Shown piece by piece: positions 13,001 through 27,100 of a stretch of 64,000 nt of DNA. How positions within the stretch are numbered: position 1 is the stretch's first letter; each line of letters opens with the position of its first letter. Origin of the DNA: Dendrobium chrysotoxum. Its lineage: Eukaryota; Streptophyta; Magnoliopsida; Asparagales; Orchidaceae. The position numbers were made by a program, and so were the translations under genes. Location: positions 56,405,931 through 56,469,930 of the forward strand of contig CM034303.1 of the NCBI GenBank assembly GCA_019925795.1, read 5' to 3'. The notes under the pieces were generated by a model. It was not told where the DNA came from. It worked only from the letters and a program-made list of their open reading frames with translations, and made no database searches.

Positions 13001-13809
13001 GTAAGGACGTGGCACGTGTCCTCTAACCGGCAGTTTTGCCGCCAAATGACACCGCAAGTAAACGGTTATGATCAAGGCCCTCTGAATCGGGTGTTTCGAT
13101 GCCAAATGGCACCACCAAATTACGATTATGGTCAAAGCCCATATGCTCCCTAATGACATCAAATCCTTAAGAATTGAATTAATAGGATATAATCAATAGA
13201 GCACAAAACCCTCTGTTAGCTAAGGTGGATTCAAATTTGTCCTCTTAGACAAATACTCACCCCAAATCTACAAGGTACCCTTGGACGAAGCAACCCATGA
13301 CGGCCGACAAGGATCCTTCTGTCAGGTTGGGTCGACTACCTCCTCTAAGTAGACCAGGGACCACGATGGCCCGGGACGACAGAACCATAGGATCTTGATC
13401 GGGTCCGTCATCCATTCCCCCACCATCCGCTTTAAGTGTAAGATGATAAAATTTCTATTTTAAATATCAAACCTCAATTTCTCAAACCCATGCTGCTGCT
13501 ACATGCCAGATTATGTGTACCTCTACTTATTTGATCGACGACTAGCCTTAATCGAAAGTTCTCTCTTGTGATCGAGAGGGGTAATTAACTATAGGGGCTT
13601 GCCCCTATAGTAAACCAAAACTAAGATCTAAAGTCCTCACAAAATGAGAGCGAAATCTCTAAGTAGTGTCTTATCTACAAACCCAATTTGCCTTCCCAAA
13701 ATTTACCCCGGAACTTAATCCGTTAAAACTCCCCCGAAAAGCAACGAGAAGGCTAGGGCCGAATTTTCGGACCCCACACTAAAATTGAATAGAGTTAACT
13801 TAAGATCAA

Positions 13810-13857
<48 letters not shown>

Positions 13858-15086
13858 TAGGAGATGCATGGCGCAAATTCTGATCGCATCAAACCAACTG
13901 ATAACTAGACTTGGCTGGCTGAATGACTTCAAGCCAATCTAGAGCCAGTGTCTCGTCAGCTCAAAAGCAGACCAGTGACATCCCCCATCTCAGCCCAAAA
14001 GGTAAAGTATTACTTCACAAGTTAAGCCACATGTCCATCTAGCCATGAGTAGCATAACATCTGAAATAACCACTAAAAAAAGAAAACGTACTAAAAAACT
14101 TGGTTCCTTGGCGAGTATGACTGTTCCTGGTTCACCTGCAGGCTGAGATTTTAGTGGATGGTTCTTAACCTGCATGTAGGAAACATAGACACTTAACCAG
14201 TAAGTAAAAGGCATCAGAGAGTGTTCGGGAAAATAAAAGTGTTTTAAAAAAAAAAATCAGGCATTAAGTACCCAGCAGCGCATAATATCCCAAATGATAT
14301 GCATGGGTGCATTAGATTTGAATCCCAGTGGAGTTATATGAGTGCCTGAGACGCTATATCCAGCATTAATTACTACAGATTGGAAAGCAGCTGATGGTGG
14401 GGTCGTACATTTAAGCGTTCTACAAAGGTTGTGGAGACTTAGAAAGAGTGGCACATCAGATAATTCCTGCAAAGAAAAGAAATCATTTATCAGAATGGCC
14501 AAGGTAGCCGACCCCATATAGTGGGAAAAAGACTTAATATTGTTGTATCAGAATGCCCAAGGTCTAGTTATTTCAAGCTCATGCCCAGCCTATTCAACTA
14601 AATCTTGGATCGAAACTATTCAAATAAGCAAGTTAAGCTTGTTATATCCGGTAAAGCTCAATCCAAGTGACAAAATTACCTCTGATATTGCAGTTAGAAC
14701 AGAAGAAATTCTATCATATGCAGGATATCTTTCCTTCATACTTCTAACATCTGCCAAGATAGACTCTACCCATGCTTGGTCATGTATTGGTGAGGACCAT
14801 ATTGGTCCACCAACCTGGAATTGCTTTCCACAATCACTACATGCTTGAGGAACCACAGGGCCAAAGGCTGGGGCATACCTCTCCACATTATTCTTGCAAT
14901 TGTTAAAAACACAGAGAATAGTATAGTTAATGCCTCTTAGAGGCGATCATTACAACAAAATAAAAATCAATAAATGTCATTAGTATGTTATATCATAGGA
15001 AATTTCTAAGACTGAAAAAATGGATTAGGAAGTATTCCATTAGAAAGTTCCTAATGTAATTTATCCTCTTAATTGAGGATATTATT

Positions 15087-15152
<66 letters not shown>

Positions 15153-18100
15153 CAGAACATTAAAAAAAATCCCTTGCCCTCCTAGTCATCCCTACTGCCG
15201 CCCTTTCAATCTGCTCTTTTTTATTTATTTTTGTTTTTCACTACTCCCTTACAAGTTTATACTCATTGGCCACATCTGCCTTCTCATAATGTGCCGCCTT
15301 TCATGCTATCAACTACGACTAGACATCCACCTGCATCTAGGTCCCCAGATATCATCTCCAAATTGTCATACGAGAAGTTATACACCATTGCACTCATAAC
15401 CCACCACACTCATTTATACTTTTTAATAATTTATCATGTTCCTTTCATCGGTCTGTCATGTATCTATATTCTATCTTTATTCCAAGGATTTATCAAGAAG
15501 CTCTAGTCAACCCTAACTTAAAGCATGCAAGGCAATGGATACTGAAATGGATATTATTCTTGATTGATGGACTACTTTGAAACTCTCCCGCATCACTAGC
15601 TTAACTATGTTCGCCTTCTTAATTTTTTTCGTAGCCATTAAATTGTTAGTTCCATTTGGAATCTGATTGTGTTGATCAATCGGATTGTACTGTTGCCATA
15701 AACCTTAACTTAGTTTGTCGTATTCGCTGGGGGTGCGAGGGATCCTCCCCCTAACCCGAAATTTTTTTTTTTTCGTACAACACTCTGACGCTGTGTACCC
15801 CAGCACCCCAAGCTGTATTCTCGGATACCCCGGTGCTGCAATGTTTGTTAGGAGAAATGACAAAGAGCAAAGGGATGTAGCACTGTATTCTAGACGTCGC
15901 AGCACTATCAGATGAACCAAATGACAGAGGTTGAGCACCGCAACGCCCCAAATTGGCACCACAGTGGTTTGAGGCGGACTGAACAAATTTTTTTTCTCAT
16001 TTTTTCTCAAGGGTGGCGTCCTTTGGTACTATTTACTTGTCTTTTTTTTCTTTTATTTTGTGTGGTAGAACATTGCAAGAGTGTAGAGAAGCAAGGAGAG
16101 AGCAAGAGACAAGTGAGATCTATACTTATTTCTCCGAATTTTTAAAGTGTATTTCTTGATGTGGTGTGGCTCCGTGATTTTTTCACAATGTCGAATTTTT
16201 CCACATTAAATCCTGATGTCATTTACTTTCTATTGTATTTCTATTTTTCTTATTTGTTTCGATGCGGTGTTTTACTTCCATCCCCAACATAAACAAGGTT
16301 TGATCTTGCTACAAATGAATGTCATCAATGTTTCTCCATCAGGATCTCTCCGAACTCCAAAGTTGTATATATGAAGCAATCTCTAGGGCATATTGTTCAA
16401 TTGGAGGATAAAATATGTAAGCTGAAAGCTATACCTATAGTGAAACAAAATCATTCTACAAGGTTCAACAAACTTTGCATGATTCTAATTGATGTTGATC
16501 TTTGGAATAACATAGTTGATCATTCTATCTTTATCCGTCACTCTTCCTTTGGCATAATGATCTTCGTTATGTGTGTTGGTGACTTTTTTTCACTAGAAAT
16601 GATGCTTTTAGCATTGATGAAATAAAGCAATATCTTCATAAGACATTTGCATTAAGATCCTGGGCATCCAAAATACTTTTTTTTACATGAATTTTGTACA
16701 TAGCAAAGGTGTTTCTCTCCAAAAGATGTACTACAAAACTCCTTGAAGAAAACTTGCCTTCTTGGATGCAAGCATGCTAAAACTCCAATGTATTCTTTGT
16801 AGTCAGTCATCAAAGAACAACTAAAGCTTCAAAGATACTACTTGCTATGGAAGTTTAGTTTGAAAATTTATCTATTTGCTTTTCACTCAATCTGATATAT
16901 CTATTCTTTGTTGGTATACTTAGTGTCAAAAATAGAAATATAAAAAACAATTTTGAATTTTATTACTTTAAGCATAAGGCTTGGAGGTATATATAGGCTC
17001 CTACAAAAGTGTTACATTAAAAAAAGATCAAAGCTTATTTACACAAAATAAAATAAAATAAATAGGTATTCTTTCCAAACATGATTATGCATAATTTATG
17101 TCAAAGTTTAAAATTTTGCAATTGGGTATTGAGGCGTTTTTTGTATGTGAGGCGAGGCATAAGCCTTAGAATCCAAAAATTACTTAAAGTGTAAATAAAA
17201 GTTAAAAGTGATTTTTTATATAATTCCCAAATAATATGTTAAAAGATAACATATTAACTTTCTATTTAACTATGTGATGCAATCAAGGCTTGTTTTTTTT
17301 AAATTTTTTTATGTGGAATTTGTGGTTATTTGGGCATTTATTGGTGGGTTGTTTTTCCTTTTATTGGGCTTGGCCCATTTGTCTTGGCTGCTTGGTGTTT
17401 GGAGATCACTTCTGATGGGTTTCTTTGGCTGTTGGGTTGCCTGATTGCTCGGTTTCTGGGCTGGCTGTGCCTTTCCCTTGGTGTATATTGGGTTTCCTAG
17501 CTGTTTGGTTCCTGGGCTGGCTGTTGGGATGTCTGGCTGCTCGGTTCCTGTGCTGGTCGTGCCTTGTTCATTGGGTTTTTTCCCCTGTTTGATTGGTTGC
17601 TTGGGTGGCACTTGTGGGAGGCTGTTTGGATTCCATTTTCCCTATTTTATGGGTTGTTGGCTGCTGTTGGAGGTGGTTGATGAACTGAATATTGTCTCAA
17701 AACCTGAGGGTTTTTCTTCCTAAGCTTGAGAGCTACTTCTTCTCTACTTATTTCTTCTTCTAAGTCTTCTATCTATTTCTTTTCTCCACAAGTTACTCCT
17801 CCATTGTATCCTTCTTCGAAAACTGTGAGTGGTGTTATTGGCCGGCTTGTTGGTATTTCCTCTCAATGCTGTCTTACTCATGTTCGTCCATGGGCTCCGC
17901 TCAAGAACGTTCTCATGGTATCAGTTTAGACATTCGCACATCCTTGAACCCTATCAGTTTAGACATTCTCTACTCTCTATTATGCAGCGAGGAGATTAAT
18001 CTCCATCAAGAACAGGTTAAAGAATCTCTACAACAGTCTTATTCGGTTGCTCTTTTCTCAAGCCAGAATCAGCACAGCAGAGGTCGCTTCAATAGGCCTC

Positions 18101-21100
18101 GCGGACGGGGATCAAACTCGCGTTATGCCTCAACCTCCACTTCCACTCCTCACAGCTCAAACCTCACACAGAAAATGACCTGTCAAATTTGCGGCAAGAA
18201 CGGACATTCCGTGCTAAACTGTTGGCACCGATATAGTCTGAATTATGCCCCACCCTCCAACTCCAAGGCTCTTATGGTTCAACAGCAATACGCATCCTCG
18301 ACGGACTGGGTCTTGGACTCGGGCGCTTCATCGCATCTTACTTCCGACGTCGCCAATCTTGATCAGTCCTCTCCCTACCACGGACTCGACTCCGTCTCCA
18401 TTGCGAACGGTAACAACCTCCCCATTCAGAATTCGAGACAAGGCATACTGCCTTTACTGAACTCAAAGCGTAAGCTACATCTTCACAATATCTTACATGT
18501 ACCCTCCATCTCTCACAATTTATTATCTATTTCCCAACTAACTGCTGACAATGATGTTATTATTTGTTTTGACACTAATGGTTTCTCTATTAAGGATCGC
18601 AAGGACAATCAACTTCTTTTCCGCGGTCGCAATCGCAATGTTCTTTACCACATCAAAACTTCTCCTAAAGTTCCTACACCGGCCACCGCCTTAAAAGCCT
18701 CCAACAATTCTGCTTCCTTATGGCATGCAAGGCTTGGTCACCTGAACACTAGAGTCCTTCAATTTCTCGCTAAACAGATCCCGGAGATTTGTACTTCATC
18801 CAATTCGTCTCTTACTTGCATATCTTGTAACATGGCAAAGAGCCACAAATTACCTTTCTCTTCTAGTGTTTCCAAATGCGATAGACCTTTTCAACTAATC
18901 CACTATGATGTCTGGGGACCTTCTCCACAATTATCTCTCAATGGATTTAGATACTATGTCGTGTTCATTGACGATTTTACTAGATTTTCTTGGCTCTATT
19001 TGATGCATTCTAAAAATGAAACGTTTACAAAATTCCAACACCTCCACAATCTCATTAAAAACAAGTTTAATAGCTCAATTCAAACGCTACGCTCTGATGG
19101 AGGTGGGGAATTTATAAACAACATATTTCAATCCTATCTTGCGCAACACGGCATTACACATCAAATTAGCTGTCCGTATACTCCTGAGCAGAATGGACTT
19201 GCCAAACGTAAACATCGTCATCTCCTCGACCTCACAAGAACCTTTCTTCACGCCTCTAATCTTCCCCAACCTTTCTGGGCCGAAGCTATATCAACAACAA
19301 ACTACTTAATAAACCGGCTACCATCTTTTGCCATCTCCAATCAAACCCCGTATCACAAACTCCATAACACACCCGCCACGTACACTCATCTTCGCACATT
19401 TGGCTGCTTGTGCTTCCAGTGGCTAAAACCTCAAGCACAAAATAAATTATCTCCTCGGTCGCAACAATGTATCTTTCTCGGATATTCTTCCCAACACAAA
19501 GCTTATCATTGTCTAGATTTGTCTACCAATCGCATCCATATCTCTAGACACGTTATCTTCATTGAACATCAATTCCCGTTTCAATCCAAAAGCACTCACG
19601 CTCCTACTGCACCTCAACAATCCAACCCATCACCATTGCTACTTGTCCCTACTTCCACTCTCTCACCTCCCAATCCTTCTCTCTCTAATTCTACCTGCAA
19701 CCCAAATTCTGTAGCTATCACTCCTACATCCGTCCCCACAACCCCTTCCCCCACCACTTCGTTAACTAGCCAACCTATTACACCTTCAATCTCTACTTCT
19801 CCTGCTCCACCTATTCCAACTCATCCTATGCAAACGCGCCTAAAATCGGGTATATTCTGCCCCAAGCACATATTCGACCTCTCTGTCACGACCTCCTCTG
19901 ATTCCACTCCCACCTCATACTCTCAAGCAAATAAACATGCCCACTGGCATGCTGCCATGTCCTCTGAATTCCTCGCTCTTCAACAACAAGGAACCTGGTC
20001 CCTCGTTCCTTCTCCGCCAAACAAACCTATACTAGGCTGTAAATGGACCTTTAAAACAAAACTTCATCCTGACGGTCGCATCGCCCGATACAAGGCGCGT
20101 CTTGTTGCTCAGGATTGTTCTCAGGAATACGGCATCAATTATACTGAAACCTTCAGTCCGGTAGCCCAAATGATTACGATTCGTATGTTGTTTGTCTTTG
20201 CTCTTCATAATAAATGGAACATCACCCAATTAGACGTATCCAATGTGTTCTTGCACGGTGAGCTACACGACGAAGTTTACATGTGGCAACCTACAGGTTT
20301 TATTGATGCCCAATACCCTCATCATGTGTGTCGTCTACACAAATCCATATATGGATTAAAACAATCACCTCGCCAGTGGTTCCAGCAACTCACCAATGCC
20401 CTACAATCGCTCGGTTTCATGTTTAGTAAGGCTGACCCGTCACTACTTATATTTGATCATAAAGATACTCACATTTACATACTTGTCTATGTAGATGACA
20501 TACTCATCACAGGAAATGACAACAGCAAAATCCAAATCATCCTTCGACAGCTGTACTCCAAATTCAGCATTAAGCAACTAGGTAAGTATCCCTTTTTCTC
20601 GGCATACAAGTTCTTCACACCCCAAACGGTTATTTTCTCCATCAGAAACACTATGCTCAAGAGCTTCTAAACTCAGCCGGTTTCTCCAACTGCAAGCCCT
20701 ACTCGACACCTCTAGGTGTCAAACGATCCAACCGGGCTAAGGACGATCTGCCATTTCCCGATCCTCACGTGTTCCGCAAGTTAGCCGGCTCCTTGCAATA
20801 TCTATCGGTCACTCATCCCGACATTGCGTTCGCTACAAACGTCATCTGCCAACACATGCATCAGCCGAGCACCACTGACTACCGGGACCTCAAATGCTTG
20901 CTAAGGTATATTAAAGGAACGATCAACTTCGGCCTTCCTCTCACTCATGGCAGCCTTCAGCTATGCACTTACACTGATGCTGACTGGGCCTCTGATTTCG
21001 CCGACCGCAAATCGATTTCTGGCTTCTTCACCTACTTGGGTCACAATCTCATATCGTGGTCTGTCAAGAAACAAACCACTGTGGCTAAATCCTCTACCGA

Positions 21101-24100
21101 AGTCGAGTACAGGTCTCTTTCCTCCGCTACATCAGAGGTTCTCTGGTTGCGCCGTATTGCAAACGAGTTTCACATACCTCAAACCTCTCCAACCAAAATC
21201 TTCTGTGACAACACCTCCATCATCGCACTCGCCAATAATCCGATTTTTCACGCTAGGACCAAACACATCGAGATTGACTATCACTTCATCAGCGGCCATA
21301 TCAAACAAGGTGCAATCAACATTCATCATCTCAGTACCACCGATCAGATCGCCGACATTCTCACCAAACCTCTCTCCGCATCTTGGTTCTCCGATCTACA
21401 CTCCAAACTAACCATTCGTCCACCCGACTGATTACTTTGCGGGGGCATGTTAGAGAAGCTGTCCACGTCAGCTCCATATTATATTAAAGAACTGTACGGG
21501 CCATTAGCATTGGTTCTCTCCTATCTTCTGTTTTCTATATATAGCCTGTACTGTGTATCTCCTAGATCATTAATCAATTATCTTTTCCATTTCCTCTCAA
21601 TGCTGTCTTGCTCCTGTTCGTCCATGGGCTCCGCTCAAGAACATTCTCAGAGTGTTATGGGAAGGGAAGTTCAAAAATTGGAAAGAAGATTTAAGAAGAT
21701 ATTAGATTGGAAAGTTGTCCCTGTAATTTATCATCTTAAATAAGGATACGTTCCACTTATTATCTTACTTTTCTGTTCTTCCCTTTTTCATATATATATG
21801 CCTTGTATTCAGTCAATTAGGCGTACACCAAAAAGAATTGCCTCTTTAACAAATTAAACATTCAAAAGATCCAAAGATATACCTTAGTAGTAGCTCTTCC
21901 AATACATTGGAGATGAAACGAATCACAGGCGACACACTGGTATACGTAAGCAAGTTTAAGAGTAGTTTTCTTCATGGCAATGGGAGAACTGCATGCGGAT
22001 ACATTATTCAAGTTATGGAAACAAAAAATAAAAGAAGTATCCTCTAAAATAGCATATAACAAAACTACAGAATTTTTTAGCAAATTATAATAGCACAATT
22101 CTTAAATTAAGAAAAGAGCATACGTGTAAACACGAACAAACACGCGGATATAGTAATCCATATATACAGAGAGGACCGGAACAATGAAACGCTTGTGCCG
22201 ATTTGCATGGCTCTTCAAGAAGTGAGAAATCAATCATCAAACATAAAAGTGGTGGGAAATATTCATTGCAAATTTATAAGATCTACGTACCTCAATGCAA
22301 GCAAGTAGAATCCTCAAAGCCATCTCATGACAGTACTTTCCTTTCAAAGGATAGGAACCATATCTGTATGCCAAAGATTGCAGTGATAGGAATAAAAGAT
22401 CTTATGGGGAAAAAGTACCTCTGCAAGCAATGAGGGCCCAGAATCTCACTTGGAATAGCAGACGTCCCGATCTTCTCCACATAGCACTGCCAAATCAGTA
22501 GCAGTGCACATTAACAAGCCACCATCAGCAACTGACTGGACTGCTGAGTCCAAGAAAATTGAAGGTGTTCCATAAGGATCAAGATCAACCTGAAATTACA
22601 AAGCATAAAAACAGTTATGGGGCCATTCGTGCAATCTACTGAAAATGCAGGCTGATTGAATTAACGTTAGAGACTTCAAATCAAATAATGATTGATGCAG
22701 CCAAGTTAGCTCAAAGTACAAAATGCTGTTATTTGTTCTACGTAGATATGCTCATGTGGAGGTTCTCTCAGATCATAACTTGAAATTCTGAGATTATTTC
22801 ATCATTCAAATACATTCTAGCAACTATTGTAAATGTAATGTCAGCATCATTTAACATGTGAATGCTGATTATTATATGATTGTAAAGAATGGGCAATAAT
22901 ATATATGGCACATGATCATAAAATAACAAAAATATAGTCTGCAACATTGTTATTAAAAAAAACGGCCAGCAAAATAAGAAAAAAGTTGAAGATAAGATAG
23001 TTAACGTAGAATTAAATAGTTTGGCACATATATGGAAAGGCAAAAAATGCAATAAAATTAATGTAGATGGATAAAGAGGGACAAGGGATAAATCAAAGAT
23101 AGAAGATTTAAGCAAAATAAAAGTATTTCATGTAATACTCAACAATAATAAATAGAGACTTATGACCAACCAAAACACAACAGTGATGTAGGGTCTATAG
23201 GATCTTTATAGTGATGCAGTACCTTGATTGCCGTCCTCTTTGGGTTGTGGGTGGTACTGGAAATGGCATTCATGGACAAATTTAATGCTAAAACTTTTAG
23301 GCTATCCAAAGACAAGTCTTTCTTGGAGGAAAGCGAAGAGGAACTTCATATCAAAGATTTGAGATATTTGAAAACTAATGTTGATATTTTTATGAATTTT
23401 GGATCAATGGTAAAGAGTTGAAAAAATTTTAATTAGGTCACAATAAAAAAATTATCTCTCAATATTAAGCTTTTAGCAAGGATATCTGCTGTAGAACGGA
23501 GGGTTAGCGGATGAAAAACTTAAATACTCCTAGGGATGCCACTGAAAGACAGAGGATGCTTATGGTCTTGATCAACGGGAAGGTAGCCGGAGGGGAAGAA
23601 GCTAATTGATGTCCGATGATCCGCCACTATCCAGAGGATTGCTGCTTGTCGATAATCTCGGTCAAGTTGAAGAGGATGCGGTCGACGTAGTCGTCGACGG
23701 TATCCTCTATCTCCCAGTTGGGGTCAAAGAAAGGAGATTGAAGAATATCAAATTGTCCTTGAGAATTGTACGCAAAACTGTGGTCGACTTCAGGGTCGGC
23801 CATTCATATGTAGAGAGAGTAAGCTCAAAAGAAACAAAGTGAGTCGGCCAAGGGAAAAGAAGAGCCAAGTTTGAAAGTAGGGTTATGTTTGAGAGGGAAA
23901 AGCAACTTAAAATCTGAATTTAATTTTCAGATTTTAATTTGGAGGGATTTGGGATTTGAAATTTAAATTTAATTCCAAAAGGGGGAAGGGGAATTAATGG
24001 AGAGAGAGGAAGATAGGAAAGAGGGGCCGGCGGCTTGGTGAGGTGGAGTAGGGTTAGGGAGGATGATTTAAGGCTTGCCAATTCAAGGACCTTTAATTGA

Positions 24101-27100
24101 GGAAAAGGAATTAAGTCGAATTCAATTTGAAATTGATTTGGACTTTAATTAAGGAACTTTCCTAAAATAGGTTGTCTATTTTAGGAAATAATCCAAAATT
24201 GATTGAATATTTAGAATCAAAGCTTTCCCAAATGAGGTTGTATAGAAAAAGGAAAGTAGGCTATCAAAGCGAGATTGGCTTCAATCAAGAGAAAGAGGGG
24301 GAGGGGCGGCGGGTAGAGAGAGGGGGAGAGGGGTAGGCCGACGGCATTAAGAGGGAGAGAGGGATTAGATAAGGGAATTTATGGCTTGCCTAATCAAGGC
24401 TCTTTAATTGAGGAGAAAAAATTAAATCAAATCCAATTTGAAATTGATTTAAAGAACTTTCCTAAAATAGAGTTCTATTTTAGGAAATAATTCAAATTTC
24501 AAATTGATTTGAAATCAAGGCTTTCCAAATAGGTTGGGAGGAAAAAGGAAAGTAGTAATGAGTGGTTTTGGAATTTGGGTGGCAAGGGGGGGAAAGGCTA
24601 TGGCTGGCGACTAGGCTAGGTTAGGTTTTGGGTTGGCGGTTTGGGGAAAAAGGGTGGAATTCGGCGAGTAAGAGGAGGGAAAATGATGAAACCTGCAGCT
24701 TGGTGAGGAGAATTAAGGGGAAATAAGAAGAGGGAAGAAAACCGTGAGCCCGGACGCTTCCTGCAGCTGACGAGTGATGTGTTGCCCTCTCCCAGGGACT
24801 TCCAACCACGAGCCCGGAAGCTTCCTGCGGCTGGTGGGTATTGCTTCCCTCACATAGGGATTTCCACTCTCCCAAGAACTCCCATAGCTCCTAGAACAAA
24901 GTGCTGATAATTTTTTTATTAATCATCCATTAACCATTACAAGAAGAGGGGCAATAAATAGCCCAAGATACAATAACAAAACAAAAGACAAAAGTGCCCC
25001 CTGGGGTCACAAGCTCCTACTCCCTCAAGTGAGGATAAAAACAGAAATTGCATAAATAAATAAACATATAAATAAAAACTTAAAATAAAATAGTGTGATC
25101 ATGGCCGTCGATCTTCATCTCCTCCTCTGATAATCTTTCACGATCGGATGTCTGCATCAATATCTTAAGGTTATTAGGGAATTGAAGCATTGGGAAGTTA
25201 TGATGGATGTTTGAAAATGCTTAGAAGAGCTTTGAAAAGGTTAATGTATTTTGGGACCACAAAAGCTAGGAAAATGTAGATGAGATGAGAATTGTGTTAG
25301 AAAAGAGGATGAATAAAGAAGAGAAAAGATAATCAAAGGCTCATCAAAATCCTAGAGGATCAACCACTAAGCTTCACCAATGTGTAGTGTAGCTACCAAG
25401 AATTTTCAAATAAAATTTGTACAACTAAAAAGTAATTTTTATTCAATGAATTCAAAAGTATAAAGCAAGATCCTATTTATAGGTCTTTTCTAAGCTTAGA
25501 CAACTTTGAAAAGTCTTAAGAGCTAATAAAATATATTGCATTGATTGATTACTTGTTCTAATGCAATGATAAATAAATTAAAAGAAACAAAACAAAACAT
25601 AAAACTTCCAAAAACATGAAAATTTAGATTGTCCAAATAAGGCAAGTAGGGTGATCCTGAAATCGAATAACTTTTTAAAAAATTTGCTTCCTTGACTGAT
25701 TAGGCCAACATACTTATTAAGAGACCTTAAATTAATCTTCTTAATTATTTTTCAATGGTTTTAAGGAGATTAATGTTTATCCATAAGCTTGCTTGGAGAG
25801 TTGTGCATGATAAAGTATCCAAATCTTGATGCAATGCATTGCTTTGTGACCTTATCCTCAACCTTTGTCTTGGACTCTTGTTGTTGCATTAAACAGACTT
25901 ACTTGGTAGTCGATTCATGGGTAATACTGATGATAAAAATAATACAAATCATGCATATTATTACTGGACCTGGGCATAGGTACAAACCTATCTGCCACAA
26001 TTCACCTGTGCAGACAAAAATCCTAAGCATGGCGCCATGGCCATATACTCAAACCAAAGCTCCATGTTGATTTAAATTGACCTAATCAGATAGCATTTTC
26101 AAGTGGATCTGGATAAGCATATCCTCATTTGACCCAACCCAATTGAATAAACATGCCTTACCCAAGCCTATAAAAGTTCAAGCTCGGACCATGATTCCCT
26201 ACACAAATATCACGTCTAGACAGGTTTGGAAAGTCCCAAACCTCCTTTGACTTGATCCTATCACTTTCACGACATTAGCACTAACTTAAACAATTCAATG
26301 CCTTCATCTTGTAAGAAAAGGTTATGATATCCAATTCCAAGTTTAGAGCGCAATCCATGATTATTTATTTATTTTTTCTCTTTATGCTCGCATGGTGTCT
26401 ACTTCCCATATAAAGTATCTTTTGCCATTGAACCTTAAATTTGGATTACAAAACAGAATTGAAGTTTTCCTCCCATTCAAATGAAACTTGACGCCAGATC
26501 TGGAATTGCCCTATAGAGCTATGAATTCAATCTAGTTTCCCATCATTTGTGTCAATTCCCATGTTTCCTCTCTGAATGATACAATTGTGTTGTTTATTTG
26601 CTCTCCACCTATAAACTTTGCCACATTTTTAAAAGCAGATTATCACTCAGTTCTCACACGTAAATTGAACTATCCGTATGAAAGGGCAACCTTAGATCAT
26701 ATCACTTGCTTCAAAGGAAGATTTGGCTATTCCTTCCATTCTATTTTACTCCTTTGGTAAAAACTCATTGCTTTCTCTAAGCTTATGAGATTTTCATGAA
26801 TCTATAGTGGTATCAAAACAATTTATTGCATAAATTAATGCATTTTTCATCTTTTGCTTCATATTGATCATGAGTTCATGCCACTAAAAAAATTGTCTTT
26901 TTAGCATGTGTATATTTTTCTTTGATTTTCTAGTTAAAGCCAGTTGTTTTCAATTCCTACACAACGAAAATTTCTAAAATCTTATTTTTATGTGTACCTA
27001 ATACTCAGTGTTTTGCTAGTATCCCTCATACATCACATAAAGAATCATTAAATTTCACATATACTAAATCAAGTTAGGCAGGCCCATCCCGCATAAACTA

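Larger units (their letters stand above)
17857..21649 (+). mobile_element. Copia LTR retrotransposon with truncated 5' LTR
   Basis: Only the last ~59 bases of the 5' LTR remain (17857-17915). They match the end of the complete 3' LTR (21448-21649, 202 bases, TG..CA). The primer-binding site 'tggtatcag' follows directly at 17916, and a polypurine tract 'gcgggggca' precedes the 3' LTR. Most of gag is deleted. Because the 5' end is lost, no target duplication can be assessed. It sits in TRM1 intron 9 in the opposite orientation to the gene. Confidence 0.9.
23487..25159 (-). mobile_element. Solo LTR of a chromovirus-type Ty3 element
   Basis: In minus orientation it begins 'tgatgcaga' and ends 'ctacagca', flanked by the 5-base duplication 'atatc' (23482-23486 and 25160-25164). 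It is homologous along its length to the LTR at 56636-58441: the same opening, the same 'actcaagtgagg'-type block, the same promoter region and the same small reading frame. No internal retroviral sequence lies on either side, which is the footprint left by recombination between two LTRs. It lies in TRM1 intron 5, in the sense orientation of TRM1. Confidence 0.88.

Noticed and set aside
1..13780. The two 1-kb repeats as LTRs of one element enclosing CYP85A
   Set aside because: The interior holds a complete host gene and part of another, no primer-binding site or gag/pol is linked, and divergence is high; independent copies are more likely.
17309..17723. Pro/Gln/Lys-rich minus frame and Gly/Cys/Leu-rich + frame
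   Set aside because: Both derive from a G/T-rich low-complexity stretch with repeated 'ggctg' and 'tgggtt' words.
22445..22450. TGA directly after 'CYSK' as a nonsense mutation in TRM1
   Set aside because: A donor 'gtgaga' begins one base earlier, and splicing to 22363 restores the expected Lys-Tyr-Gly with correct phase.
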